NCBI GenBank assembly: GCA_031177985.1
Contig: JAPSJW010000002.1
Location: 308,252-372,251 of the forward strand
Reading direction: 5' to 3'
Source: Microbacteriaceae bacterium
Lineage (GTDB): Bacteria > Actinomycetota > Actinomycetes > Actinomycetales > Microbacteriaceae
Length of the DNA: 64,000 nt
The position numbers and the translations under genes are program-made. Shown here piece after piece: positions 41,616 through 50,596 of the stretch. The number at the start of each line of letters is the position of its first letter. The stretch's first letter is position 1. The notes beneath the pieces are model-generated. The model searched no databases, was not told where the DNA came from, and saw only the letters and a program-made list of their open reading frames with translations.

Positions 41616-42950
41616 TCAGTCCTCGTGCGGGCGGTTCCCGGTCTCGTCGTTCAGCAGATCGGCGATCGCCTGGTCCACGTCGTCGGGCTCCGGCTGTCCG
41701 TCGCGGATGCGGGCGATGAGCGCCGTCGGGTCGTCGATGTCCGCCGCTGTCGGCAGCAGGTCGGGGTGCGTCCACTGCTCGTCGCGCTTCTCGGCGCCGA
41801 CCGCATCCGTCAGCGCTCGCCACATGGCGGCCGCCTCGCGCAGCCGCCGCGGGCGCAGCTCGAGGCCGACGAGGGTCGAGAACGCCGACTCGGCGGGTCC
41901 GCCCGACGCCCTGCGGCGTCGCACGGTCTCGGCGATCGCGGCGGACTTCGGCAGCCGCTGCGTCGCCTCGGCGGTGACCACGTCGACCCATCCCTCGATG
42001 AGCGCGAGCACGGTCTCGAGTCGGCCGAGCGCGGCGAGCTGCTCCTCGCTCTTCGGCGGGATCAGCGAGCCGTTCATCAGCGCGCTGCGCAGCTCCTCGG
42101 GATTGCTCGGGTCGAAGTCCGCGGCGAGCTCCTCGAGCCGGTCGGTGTCGATGCGGATGCCGCGCGCGAAGTCGGTGATCGCGGTGAGCAGCTGCAGGCG
42201 CAGCCAGCGCGCGTGCCGGAACAGGCGGGCGTGGGCGAGCTCGCGCACCGCGAGGTAGAGCTCGACCTGGTCCTCGGGGATGTCGAGACCCTCGCCGAAC
42301 CCCCGCACGTTCTGCGGCAGCACCGCGGCCTGCGCCTCGTCGAGCAGCGGGATGCCGATGTCGCCGCCGGAGACGACCTCGGTGGCGAGCTGGCCGACGA
42401 CCTGCCCGAGCTGCATCGCGAACAGGGTGCCGCCGACGTTGCGCATGAGCTGGCTCGCGCCCTGCAGCATCCCGTCGAGCTCTTCGGGGGCGTTGTCGCG
42501 CAGCACGCCGGTGAGCGCATCAGCGATGCTCGAGGCGACCGGCTCGGCGAACTGGGTCCACACCGGCATGGTCGCGGTGACCCACTCGGTGCGGCTCACG
42601 AGGCGCGGCTCGGCGGTGAGAGCCGAGACGAAGGTCACCTCGTCGAGCCAGAGCGATGCGACGTGGAGCGCCTGCTCGAGCCGCATCCGCTCCTCGGGAA
42701 GGGACGGCACGGAGGTGCGGTTCGCGACCTGCTTGGCCTGGTCGAGCGCGAGCGTCCAGTTGACGCCCTCGCCGCTGTTCTGGAGGGCGCTCTGCAGCTG
42801 CGACATCATCTGGGCGACCAGGGCCGGGTCGTTCGGCAGACCGGCGGCCGCGGCGAGCTTCGCGGGGTCGATGTCGCCTTCCCCGGAGAGGAACTGCCGA
42901 AGCAGTTCGCGGAACTCGTCGTCGGCCTCGTCCCGCTCGTTGTCAGGCAT
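41616..42950 (-). CDS. Zinc-dependent metalloprotease-like protein (DUF2342 family)
   Basis: A 444-residue actinobacterial protein (Rv3195-type zincin, formerly called F420-associated). The conserved central block is present (VGGTLFAMQLGQVVGQLATEVV, then GIPLLD and AVLPQNV). The position of the zincin HExxH reads AVRELAHARLFRHARWL: REL-AHARL replaces HEAAHARL, so the first metal histidine is not visible and catalysis is doubtful. The start is ATG 42950, 7 nt after the minus-strand TAGCGT. It is divergent from the PDZ protease gene. Confidence 0.82.
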   Translation of the reverse strand: MPDNERDEADDEFRELLRQFLSGEGDIDPAKLAAAAGLPNDPALVAQMMSQLQSALQNSGEGVNWTLALDQAKQVANRTSVPSLPEERMRLEQALHVASLWLDEVTFVSALTAEPRLVSRTEWVTATMPVWTQFAEPVASSIADALTGVLRDNAPEELDGMLQGASQLMRNVGGTLFAMQLGQVVGQLATEVVSGGDIGIPLLDEAQAAVLPQNVRGFGEGLDIPEDQVELYLAVRELAHARLFRHARWLRLQLLTAITDFARGIRIDTDRLEELAADFDPSNPEELRSALMNGSLIPPKSEEQLAALGRLETVLALIEGWVDVVTAEATQRLPKSAAIAETVRRRRASGGPAESAFSTLVGLELRPRRLREAAAMWRALTDAVGAEKRDEQWTHPDLLPTAADIDDPTALIARIRDGQPEPDDVDQAIADLLNDETGNRPHED

Positions 42951-42957
42951 GGCAACT

Positions 42958-43003
42958 ACGCTAGCCGCTGCGCCGTCGCCTGACCGGCGAATCGGCATAG
43001 GCT
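42958..43003. promoter_or_regulatory. Divergent promoters between the DUF2342-type gene and the PDZ protease gene
   Basis: On the minus strand TAGCGT (complement of 42958-42963) is 7 nt before the ATG at 42950 (leaderless). On the plus strand TAGGCT (42998-43003) gives a leader of about 50 nt to the TTG at 43061. Confidence 0.55.
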
Positions 43004-43060
43004 GAGAGCCCTTGCTGTGCGCCCGTGGCGAACACGCACGGTGACCCCAGAAGGACAGCA

Positions 43061-44161
43061 TTGGCATTCTTCCCCGACATCGAACCCGATGCGCCTGCGC
43101 CCCGACGCAGGGGATGGTTCGGCTGGCTCCTGCTCGCCGGCGGACTGCTCGGCAGTCTCGTCGTCGCCCTGCTTCCCGCTCCCTATGTCATCGAGCGTCC
43201 GGGTCCGACCTTCGACACCCTGAGCACGGTCGCTGTGGGCGGTGAAGAGGTGCCTCTGATCTCGCTCCCGGGCGAGCAGACCTATCCCACCGAGGGCGAG
43301 CTCCGGATGCTGACCGTCACGATCGTCGGCAACCGGGAGACCCCGATCAGCTGGTTCGACGTCGGCGCGGCGTGGTTCGACCCGAGCAGGGCGGTGCTGC
43401 CGATCGACGAGATCTACCCCGTCGGCACGAGCGTCGAGCAGTCGAACGAGCAGAGCCGCGTCGAGATGGAGAACTCGCAGCAGGAGGCGATCGCCGCGGC
43501 GCTGACCGAGCTCGACTACGAGTTCGACAGCACCCTGACCATCGCCGAGACGTTCGCCGACACTCCGGCCGACGGAGTGCTGCAGGCGGGCGACGAGATC
43601 GTCAGCTTCAACGGCCAGGGCTTCGCAGACGTCAGCGCGCTGCGCGAGGAGGTCGCCGAGGTAGGCGTCGGCAATCCCGCCCCGATCGTGGTGCTGCGTG
43701 ACGGCGAGGAGCAGACCTTCGAGCTGTCGCCCGCGGATGCCGACGGCACCGCGGTCATCGGCGTGTCCATCGCGAGCGAGTACGAGTTCCCGGTCGACGT
43801 GAGCATCCAGCTCGAGAACGTCGGGGGTCCGAGCGCCGGCATGATGTTCGCGCTCGGCATCGTCGACAAGCTCTCCGAGGGGCCGCTGACGGGCGGCGAG
43901 GAGATCGCCGGCACCGGCACCATCACCGCGGGCGGCGACGTCGGGCCGATCGGCGGCATCCGCCAGAAGCTCTACGGGGCGCTCGACGCGGGCGCCGACT
44001 GGTTCCTCGCTCCGGCGGCCAACTGCGGCGAGGTCGTCGGCCACGTGCCCGACGGGCTCGAGGTCTTCAAGGTCGAGACCCTCGACGACGCGCTCGCGGT
44101 GCTCGAGGTCGTCTCCGAGGGCGGCGACACGTCCGAGCTCCCGCGCTGCACGGCGGGGTGA
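43061..44161 (+). CDS. PDZ-domain Lon-like serine protease
   Basis: A 366-residue membrane-anchored protease (Rv3194c type). One transmembrane helix lies at about residues 20-42, a beta-rich region and a PDZ domain follow at about 160-245 (GVLQAGDEIVSFNGQGF), then a Lon-type C-terminal domain with the catalytic Ser in GGPSAGMMFALG and the Lys in GGIRQKLYGA. The Ser-Lys dyad acts outside the membrane. TTG 43061 is chosen because AGAAGGA lies 5 nt before it. The in-frame GTG at 43025 would add 12 residues without a ribosome site. Confidence 0.9.
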   Translation: MAFFPDIEPDAPAPRRRGWFGWLLLAGGLLGSLVVALLPAPYVIERPGPTFDTLSTVAVGGEEVPLISLPGEQTYPTEGELRMLTVTIVGNRETPISWFDVGAAWFDPSRAVLPIDEIYPVGTSVEQSNEQSRVEMENSQQEAIAAALTELDYEFDSTLTIAETFADTPADGVLQAGDEIVSFNGQGFADVSALREEVAEVGVGNPAPIVVLRDGEEQTFELSPADADGTAVIGVSIASEYEFPVDVSIQLENVGGPSAGMMFALGIVDKLSEGPLTGGEEIAGTGTITAGGDVGPIGGIRQKLYGALDAGADWFLAPAANCGEVVGHVPDGLEVFKVETLDDALAVLEVVSEGGDTSELPRCTAG

Positions 44162-44188
44162 CCCGGGCGGCGCACAGCCTCGCCCCCC

Positions 44189-44224
44189 TACGATGAGTTT
44201 CTGACAGCCCCCTAGCCAGGAGAA
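44189..44224 (+). promoter_or_regulatory. Promoter -10 and ribosome site of the UPF0182 gene
   Basis: TACGAT (44189-44194) is a -10 candidate. AGGAGAA (44218-44224) lies 4 nt before the TTG at 44229 and identifies this rare start. Confidence 0.6.
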
Positions 44225-44228
44225 CTCC

Positions 44229-47135
44229 TTGTCTACTGCAACGCCGCCTGCCAACCGCACGAGGGCGACGCTCACGATCACCGCCGTGATCCTCGCGGTG
44301 CTCGTCGTGCTGTTCTTCATCTTCTCGAGCCTCTACACCGATGTGCTCTGGTACGACCATCTCGGGTTCCTGAGCGTGCTGACGACGCAGTGGATCGCGA
44401 GCGCCGTCATGTTCCTCATCGGGTTCGTGGCGATGGCCGTGCCGGTCTGGGCGAGCATCGAGATCGCGTACCGGTTCCGTCCCGTCTACGCGAAGCTCAA
44501 CTCGCAGCTGGACCGCTACCAGCAGGTGGTCGAGCCGCTGCGCCGGGTCGCCATGTACGGCATCCCGATCGTGCTCGGCGTCTTCACCGGCGTCTCGGCG
44601 TCGACCCGCTGGCAGGTCGCGCTGCAGTGGCTGAACCGCACCCCCTTCGGCGAGACCGATGCCCAGTTCGGCCTCGACATCTCGTTCTACTTCTTCGAGC
44701 TGCCGTTCTATCGCGGCCTCCTCGGCTACGCCTCGGCCGTCGTGCTCATCGCGGGGCTCGCAGCCCTCGCCACCAGCTACCTCTACGGCGCGATCCGGGT
44801 CAGCGGCCGCGAGGTGCGCATCTCCCGCACCGCCCGCATCCAACTCGCCGTCATCGCCGCGCTGTACCTGGCCCTGCAGGCCCTGAGCATCTGGCTCGAC
44901 CAGTTCACCGCGCTCACCGATCCCAGCATGGGGTTCCTCCAGACCGGTGCCGGCTACACCGAGGTCAACGCCACCATCCCGGGCCGCCAGATCCTGGCGA
45001 TGGCGGCCGCAGCCGTCGCGATCCTGTTCATCGTCACCGCCGTCATCGGCCGGTGGCGGCTGCCCATCCTCGGCACGGCACTGCTGCTGGTCAGCAGCAT
45101 CGTGGTCGGCACCGCGTTCCCGTTCCTCGTGCAGCGCTTCCAGGTCGACCCGAGCGCTCGCACGCTCGAGGCGCAGTACATCGAGCGCAGCATCGACGCG
45201 ACGCGCACGGCCTACGGCGTGGACGGGGTGGAGACCATCCCGTACGCCGCGACGACGGATGCCGAGCCCGGCGCCCTGCGTGAGGACGCCGAGACGACGG
45301 CGAACATCCGCCTCATCGACCCCGCTCTGATCTCGGACACCTTCGGTCAGTTCGAGCAGGTGCGCCAGTACTACCAGTTCGCCGACCAGCTCGACGTCGA
45401 CCGCTACGAGATCGACGGACAGACCCAGGACACCGTGCTCGCCGTCCGCGAGCTCAACCAGGACGGCCTGAGCGACGGATCGCGCACCTGGTACAACGAC
45501 ACCGTCGTCTACACCCACGGTTTCGGAGTGGTGGCCGCCTACGGCAACCAGCGCACCTCCGACGGTCAGCCGGTGTTCCTCGAGTCGGGCATCCCGTCCG
45601 AGGGCGACCTGCCCGACTTCGAGCCGCGCGTGTACTTCGGTGAGGCGTCTCCCGCCTACTCGATCGTCGGCGCGCCCGAGGGGGCCAACCCCATCGAGCT
45701 CGACTACCCGTCCGATGAGGAGGACGCCGAGGGCGGCAACGTCCGCACAACGTTCGAGGGCGACGGCGGCCCGAAGCTCGACAACGTCTTCACCCGCCTG
45801 CTCTACGCGATCAAGTTCCAGTCGGAGCAGATCCTGCTGTCGGACGCGGTCAATGACGAGAGCCAGATCCTCTACAACCGCGACCCGCGGGAGCGCATCG
45901 AGAAGGTCGCGCCCTACCTGAAACTCGACAGCGACATCTACCCGGCGATCGTCGACGACGACCTGGTGTGGATCGTCGACGGCTACACGACGAGCGCGAA
46001 CTACCCCTACTCGCAGGTCGAGTCGATGAGCGCGGCGACCGCGGACAGCACGACTCCCGAGCCCCGCTACGCGATCGACGACATCAACTACATCCGCAAC
46101 TCCGTGAAGGCGACGGTCAACGCCTACGACGGCAGCGTGACGCTGTACGCCTGGGACGAGGAGGACCCGGTCCTCCAGACCTGGCAGAAGATCTTCCCGT
46201 CGACGGTCGAGCCGATGTCCGAGATGAGCGAGGACCTCATGGCGCACGTGCGCTATCCAGAGGACCTGTTCAAGGTGCAGCGCAACATCCTCGGCACCTA
46301 CCACGTGACCGACGCCGGCTCGTTCTACTCGAGCGACGACGCCTGGGTCACCCCCAACGACCCGGTGGCGACGAGTTCGAACAACCAGCTGCAGCCGCCG
46401 TACTACCTCACCATGCAGGTGCCCGGCACGGAGCAGCCCGCGTTCACGCTGTACTCCACGTTCATCCCGCGCAACAGCGCGAGCGGCAACTCCCGCAACG
46501 TGCTCACGGGGTACCTCGCCGCGAACTCCGATCCGGGGGAGGACTACGGCAAGCTGACCCTGCTCGAGCTGCCGAGTCAGAACACGGTTCCCGGCCCAGG
46601 CCAGGTGCAGAACGCCTTCAACAGCGACACCGAAGTGGCCAACCAGCTGAACCTGCTCCGGCGCGGCGAGACGGATGTGCTGCAGGGCAACCTGCTGACG
46701 CTCCCGGTGGGCGGCGGACTGCTGTACGTGCAGCCCGTCTACGTGCAGTCGACCTCGGGCACCAGCTACCCACTGCTGCGCAAGGTGCTCGTGGCCTTCG
46801 GTGAGCAGGTGGCCTTCGAGGACACGCTCGACCAGGCGCTCGACACGCTCTTCGGCGGCGACTCCGGCGCCGACGCGGGCGACGGCGAGACGCCCGCGCC
46901 CGAGGAACCGGTCGACCCCGAGACGGGTGAGCCGACCGAGCCGGAGGAGCCGACCGAGCCCGAGGAGCCGACCACCCCGAGCGACAACCCGGATCTGCAG
47001 CAGGCTCTTCAGGATGCCGAGCAGGCTCTGCGTGACCGCGAGGAGGCCTACGCCAACAACGACCTGGTGGCGGCCGCTGAGGCCGACCAGCGGCTGCAGG
47101 CTGCCCTCGAGGCGGCGATCGCCGCAAGCGAGTGA
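44229..47135 (+). CDS. UPF0182 family large membrane protein
   Basis: A 968-residue protein typical of Actinobacteria (Rv3193c). Seven hydrophobic helices lie in the first 320 residues (first helix about 12-35, last about 270-290), followed by a large extracytoplasmic domain of about 550 residues rich in Tyr/Asp. After about residue 880 comes a Pro/Glu/Thr linker with EPTEPEEP repeats, and the chain ends in a charged helical, coiled-coil-like segment (LQQALQDAEQALRDREEAY). It starts with TTG. Function is unknown, and the constant pairing with the PDZ/Lon-like protease suggests a substrate or partner. Its stop overlaps the next GTG. Confidence 0.93.
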   Translation: MSTATPPANRTRATLTITAVILAVLVVLFFIFSSLYTDVLWYDHLGFLSVLTTQWIASAVMFLIGFVAMAVPVWASIEIAYRFRPVYAKLNSQLDRYQQVVEPLRRVAMYGIPIVLGVFTGVSASTRWQVALQWLNRTPFGETDAQFGLDISFYFFELPFYRGLLGYASAVVLIAGLAALATSYLYGAIRVSGREVRISRTARIQLAVIAALYLALQALSIWLDQFTALTDPSMGFLQTGAGYTEVNATIPGRQILAMAAAAVAILFIVTAVIGRWRLPILGTALLLVSSIVVGTAFPFLVQRFQVDPSARTLEAQYIERSIDATRTAYGVDGVETIPYAATTDAEPGALREDAETTANIRLIDPALISDTFGQFEQVRQYYQFADQLDVDRYEIDGQTQDTVLAVRELNQDGLSDGSRTWYNDTVVYTHGFGVVAAYGNQRTSDGQPVFLESGIPSEGDLPDFEPRVYFGEASPAYSIVGAPEGANPIELDYPSDEEDAEGGNVRTTFEGDGGPKLDNVFTRLLYAIKFQSEQILLSDAVNDESQILYNRDPRERIEKVAPYLKLDSDIYPAIVDDDLVWIVDGYTTSANYPYSQVESMSAATADSTTPEPRYAIDDINYIRNSVKATVNAYDGSVTLYAWDEEDPVLQTWQKIFPSTVEPMSEMSEDLMAHVRYPEDLFKVQRNILGTYHVTDAGSFYSSDDAWVTPNDPVATSSNNQLQPPYYLTMQVPGTEQPAFTLYSTFIPRNSASGNSRNVLTGYLAANSDPGEDYGKLTLLELPSQNTVPGPGQVQNAFNSDTEVANQLNLLRRGETDVLQGNLLTLPVGGGLLYVQPVYVQSTSGTSYPLLRKVLVAFGEQVAFEDTLDQALDTLFGGDSGADAGDGETPAPEEPVDPETGEPTEPEEPTEPEEPTTPSDNPDLQQALQDAEQALRDREEAYANNDLVAAAEADQRLQAALEAAIAASE

Positions 47136-48010
47136 GCACGGAGCGGGTCGACCTCGAGCCGGATCCCCGGGAAGGGGACTGGCTCGAGGCGAACCGCGCT
47201 CAGTGGGACGAGCGCGTCCCCGTGCACGTCGCGAGCGAGTTCTACGACCAGACCGCCCTGCGCGAGGGGCGGGGGCGCCTCTATCGGATCGAGGAGGCCG
47301 AACTCGCCTCCCTCTACCCGGAGGGGCTCGAAGGACTGAGAGTGCTGCACCTCCAGTGCCATTTCGGGGCGGACTCGCTCGTGCTCGCGCAGCGGGGCGC
47401 ATCCGTCGTGGGTCTCGACTTCTCGCGCCCTGCCATCGATCAGGCGCGTGCCCTCGCGTCTGAGGTGGGGCTGGCCGACCGCGCCCGCTTCGTGCACGCC
47501 AACGTCTACGACGCCCGCCACATGCTGCCCGAGCCCGAGTCGTTCGATCTGGTCTTCACGACCTGGGGCACCATCACCTGGCTGCCGGACATCGTCGAAT
47601 GGGCTCGCATCGTCGCCTGGTTCCTGAAGCCGGGCGGACGGCTGTACTTCGCCGACAACCATCCCGCTGCTCAGGTGTTCGACGGGGCCGATGCTGCCAC
47701 CGGCCTCCCGGTGTTCAGCTACCCGTACTCGCACCCGGGTCAGGCGATCGTGGCGGAGGACGGCGCCGACTACGCCACGGATGCGGTGCTGCAGCAGACG
47801 CGCTCGTTCGAGTGGCAGCATCCGCTGGGTGAGGTCGTCGAGGCGCTGCTCGACGCCGGTCTGCGGCTCGAGTTCCTACGCGAGCACTACGAGGTGCCCT
47901 GGCGCATGCACGAGGCTCTCGTCGACCGCGGAGAGGGCATGTGGGGCTGGCCTGCCGAGCGCTGGCTCCCGCTGTCGGTGTCGATCGCGGCGCGCGCTCC
48001 CCGCGACTAG
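47132..48010 (+). CDS. Class I SAM-dependent methyltransferase
   Basis: A 292-residue methyltransferase. After an N-terminal WLEANRAQWDERVPVHV cap, the SAM-binding motif I is degenerate (VLHLQCHFGADSLVLA, about 65-80, with C.FG in place of G.G.G), followed by VVGLDFSRPAIDQAR with the acidic ribose contact, and FDLVFTTWGTITWLPDI as motif IV. This HLQCHFG form is a known variant. The substrate is unknown. The GTG start overlaps the UPF0182 stop (GTGA). The TAG is shared as CTAG with the convergent VOC gene. Confidence 0.88.
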   Translation: MSTERVDLEPDPREGDWLEANRAQWDERVPVHVASEFYDQTALREGRGRLYRIEEAELASLYPEGLEGLRVLHLQCHFGADSLVLAQRGASVVGLDFSRPAIDQARALASEVGLADRARFVHANVYDARHMLPEPESFDLVFTTWGTITWLPDIVEWARIVAWFLKPGGRLYFADNHPAAQVFDGADAATGLPVFSYPYSHPGQAIVAEDGADYATDAVLQQTRSFEWQHPLGEVVEALLDAGLRLEFLREHYEVPWRMHEALVDRGEGMWGWPAERWLPLSVSIAARAPRD

Positions 48011-48477
48011 ATGTTCTGGCCGATGCGGATGAGGTTGTTGTCCGGATCCCAGAGCGCGAACTCGCGCATGTTCCAGGGCTGATCCCAGGGCTTCGTGGCC
48101 CGCGCGAGGGAGATCCTCCTGTCCCACCGCTCCCGCAGGTCGAGGGTGGAGAAGCGCGGCACGCCGTCGACGTCGAGAGCCTGCTCGACGAGTCCCGTCG
48201 CCATGACCGCTTCGTGCACCGCATCGACGTCGGACACGTTGACGTAGGCCATCCCGGCCGCGACGAACGGATCGAGATCCTCGGTGAGGCTGAAATGCAG
48301 CATCACATCCCGCATGTCGCCGCTCGAGGTGGCGAAGCCGTACCCGCCGTCGCGGAACAGGACGACGAGGAAGCCGAGCCCCTGCCAGAAGTCGACGGTG
48401 CGGCTCATGTCCGCCACCGGGAGGATCGGCGTCGCGAATCCCGTCTGCCAGTGAATAGTGGAGGTGTGCTCAGGCAT
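48007..48477 (-). CDS. VOC (glyoxalase/bleomycin-resistance fold) protein
   Basis: A 156-residue protein made of two beta-alpha-beta-beta-beta modules: TPILPVADMSRTVDFWQGLGFLVVL (about 16-40) and the second half with AYVNVSDVDAVHEAV and REFALWDPDNNLIRIGQ. Members bind metals or small toxic molecules. One typical C-terminal Glu ligand is not evident (IRIGQN in place of I.F.E), so enzymatic action is uncertain and a ligand-binding role is possible. Confidence 0.85.
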   Translation of the reverse strand: MPEHTSTIHWQTGFATPILPVADMSRTVDFWQGLGFLVVLFRDGGYGFATSSGDMRDVMLHFSLTEDLDPFVAAGMAYVNVSDVDAVHEAVMATGLVEQALDVDGVPRFSTLDLRERWDRRISLARATKPWDQPWNMREFALWDPDNNLIRIGQNI

Positions 48478-48560
48478 GGTGTGTTCACGATAGATGGCTC
48501 AGGGACCACCCGCGACTGTGACGCGCCCCGCAGATGCTGTGCTAAAGTTGATCCTCGTGC

Positions 48561-48634
48561 CGCGGGGTGGAGCAGCTCGGTAGCTCGCTGGGCTCATAAC
48601 CCAGAGGTCGTAGGTTCAAATCCTGCCCCCGCAA
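48561..48634 (+). tRNA. Initiator tRNA-fMet (CAU)
   Basis: A complete cloverleaf. Acceptor 5' CGCGGGG pairs with 3' CCCCGC except for the first position, giving the C1:A72 mismatch diagnostic of bacterial initiator tRNA. The anticodon stem carries the three G:C pairs GGG/CCC around loop CTCATAA (anticodon CAT), and the T-arm has GTTCAAAT. The discriminator is A, and CCA is not encoded. A strong terminator follows 6 nt downstream. Confidence 0.97.
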
Positions 48635-48640
48635 CGAAAA

Positions 48641-48676
48641 GAAGAAGGCCCCGCTTCGGCGGGGCCTTCTTCTTTG
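48641..48676 (+). terminator. Intrinsic terminator after tRNA-fMet
   Basis: A 14-bp perfect stem (48641-48654 with 48659-48672) closed by TTCG, followed by TTTG. It is the strongest terminator in the window. Confidence 0.9.
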
Positions 48677-48740
48677 TGTCTGTGTGGGTGGGACGCGACC
48701 CTGCTCGTGGGCCCCCGCGCCACCTGACACACTGGCAGGC

Positions 48741-49676
48741 GTGACCCAGCCCCGCCTCATGCTGCTCGACACCGCCGCGCTGTACTTCCGAGCGTTCTAC
48801 GGCGTGCCCGACTCCCTCAAGGCCCCGGACGGCACCCCGGTGAACGCGGTGCGCGGCCTGCTCGACATGATCGCGCGGCTCGTCGCCGACTTCCAGCCGA
48901 CCGAGCTGGTGGCGTGCTGGGACGACGACTGGCGACCGCAATGGCGGGTCGACCTGCTGCCCACCTACAAGTCGCACCGGGTCGCGGAGGTCGTGCCTGC
49001 GGGCGCCGACGTCGAGGTCGTGCCCGATCCGCTGACCGTGCAGGTGCCGATGATCGTCGAGACGCTGAACGCGCTCGGCATCCCGATCGTCGGCAAGGAG
49101 GAGTACGAGGCGGACGACATCATCGGCACGCTCGCCGCGACGGCGACGATCCCGGTCGACGTCGTCACGGGCGACCGGGACCTCTTCCAGGTGGTCGACG
49201 ACGAGCGCGACGTGCGGGTCGTCTACACGGCACGCGGGATGAGCCGGCTCGAGGTCGTGACCGACGAGTGGCTCCGCAGCAAGTACGGCGTCTCGGCCCG
49301 GCAGTACGTCGACTACGCGGTCCTGCGCGGGGACGCGTCCGACGGGCTGCCCGGCGTCTCCGGCATCGGAGAGAAGACGGCCGCCTCTCTGGTGACCCGG
49401 TTCGGAGACCTCGACGGCATCCTCGCTGCTGCCTCCGCCGCCGACTCGCCGCTGTCGTCATCCGTCGCGGGGAAACTGCTCGCCGCGAGCGACTACATCG
49501 CTGGAGCCCGCCAGGTCGTCGCGGTGCGTACCGACCTCGAGCTGCCCGCCTTCGACGCGGCGATACGGCTTGAGGATGGAGCGGCGGAGAAGCTGCGCGG
49601 TCTCCGCGAGCAGTGGGGGCTCGGCGGCTCTGTCGAGCGGGTGCTCGCGGCGTTCCTACCCAACACGGAGGGCTGA
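48741..49676 (+). CDS. 5'-3' exonuclease (PolA N-terminal domain type)
   Basis: A 311-residue stand-alone flap/5'-3' exonuclease homologous to the N-terminal domain of DNA polymerase I. Metal-binding aspartates appear in MLLDTAALYFRAFYG, LVACWDDDW, EYEADDIIGTLA and VTGDRDLFQVV. The helix-3-turn motif GDASDGLPGVSGIGEKTAASLV follows. It probably removes RNA primers and flaps in repair. The GTG at 48741 is preceded by CACACT 7 nt upstream, a weak leaderless -10. An earlier in-frame start would extend into the region next to the tRNA terminator and lacks conservation. Confidence 0.9.
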   Translation: MTQPRLMLLDTAALYFRAFYGVPDSLKAPDGTPVNAVRGLLDMIARLVADFQPTELVACWDDDWRPQWRVDLLPTYKSHRVAEVVPAGADVEVVPDPLTVQVPMIVETLNALGIPIVGKEEYEADDIIGTLAATATIPVDVVTGDRDLFQVVDDERDVRVVYTARGMSRLEVVTDEWLRSKYGVSARQYVDYAVLRGDASDGLPGVSGIGEKTAASLVTRFGDLDGILAAASAADSPLSSSVAGKLLAASDYIAGARQVVAVRTDLELPAFDAAIRLEDGAAEKLRGLREQWGLGGSVERVLAAFLPNTEG

Positions 49677-49729
49677 GTCAAGCCCCTTCCATCCGGCTCT
49701 GAAACCTGCTGGCCGAGCGCCCTTCACGC

Positions 49730-49735
49730 TAGGGT
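49730..49735 (+). promoter_or_regulatory. -10 element upstream of the RsbQ-like gene
   Basis: TAGGGT would give a leader of about 40 nt before the TTG at 49781. No recognisable -35 of the sigma-B type is seen. Confidence 0.4.
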
Positions 49736-49780
49736 TGGCATCGAACCGCGGCTCGTCGCACCTCATCCGATCGGAATCTC

Positions 49781-50596
49781 TTGACCATCTCCACTGCTGG
49801 AGCGGATGTCCTCCGCCGGAACAACGTCACCGTGTCGGGCAACCCCGAAGGCCGCCCGGTCGTGTTCGCGCACGGCTTCGGATGCAGCCAGGAGATGTGG
49901 AACCTCGTCGCACCGCGCTTCGAACGCGACTACCGCGTCGTGCTCTTCGACAGCGTCGGCGCAGGCGGCTCCGACAGCACGGCGTACGACCGAGCGAAGT
50001 ACGACTCCCTGCACGGCTACGCCGACGACGTGCTCGAGATCCTCGAGGCGCTGAGCCTCGAGGACGCCGTGTTCGTGGGGCACTCCGTCAGCGCGATGGT
50101 CGGCGTCCTCGCCGCGGGTCACGACCCGTCGCGTTTCGGCGCGCTCGTGCTCGTGGGGCCGTCCCCCCGCTACATCGACGACGCGGGCTACCGCGGCGGG
50201 TTCTCGCAGCCCGACATCGAGGCGCTGCTGGATGCACTGGACCAGAACTACTTCGACTGGTCCACCTCGATGGCGCCGCTCATCATGGGCAACCCCGACC
50301 GGCCAGAACTCGGCGCGGCGCTCACCGAGAGCTTCTGCGAGGTCGACCCCGCCATCGCCGGCCACCACGCCCGCGTCACGTTCCTCTCCGACAACCGTCG
50401 GGACCTCGCTCGCGTGAGCGTGCCGACCCTCGTGGTGCAGTGCTCCGATGACGTCATCGCTCCCGTCGAGGTGGGTCGTTACGTCCACGAGGCGATTCCC
50501 GGAAGCTCCTTCGTGCAGCTCGCCGCAACGGGTCACTGCCCGAATCTCTCCGGCCCGGACGAGCTCACGGACGCGATCGAGTCCTTCCTGCGATGA
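49781..50596 (+). CDS. RsbQ-like alpha/beta hydrolase
   Basis: A 271-residue alpha/beta hydrolase of the RsbQ/KAI2/D14 group. The start RRNNVTVSGNPEGRPVVFAHGFGCSQEMW is typical of RsbQ. The catalytic triad is Ser in GHSVSAMVG, Asp in QCSDDVIAP and His in ATGHCPNLS. In Bacillus, RsbQ makes a ligand sensed by the PAS domain of RsbP. Here the next gene, overlapping by 4 nt, starts with a PAS domain but ends in GGDEF, so the hydrolase-PAS input is coupled to c-di-GMP synthesis. The TTG start has only a weak ribosome site. Confidence 0.9.
   Translation: MTISTAGADVLRRNNVTVSGNPEGRPVVFAHGFGCSQEMWNLVAPRFERDYRVVLFDSVGAGGSDSTAYDRAKYDSLHGYADDVLEILEALSLEDAVFVGHSVSAMVGVLAAGHDPSRFGALVLVGPSPRYIDDAGYRGGFSQPDIEALLDALDQNYFDWSTSMAPLIMGNPDRPELGAALTESFCEVDPAIAGHHARVTFLSDNRRDLARVSVPTLVVQCSDDVIAPVEVGRYVHEAIPGSSFVQLAATGHCPNLSGPDELTDAIESFLR

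Noticed and set aside
49730-49781. Sigma-B-type promoter before the RsbQ-like gene
   Set aside because: No GTTT-like -35 or GGGTA-like -10 at suitable spacing. Only a housekeeping TANNNT hexamer is seen.
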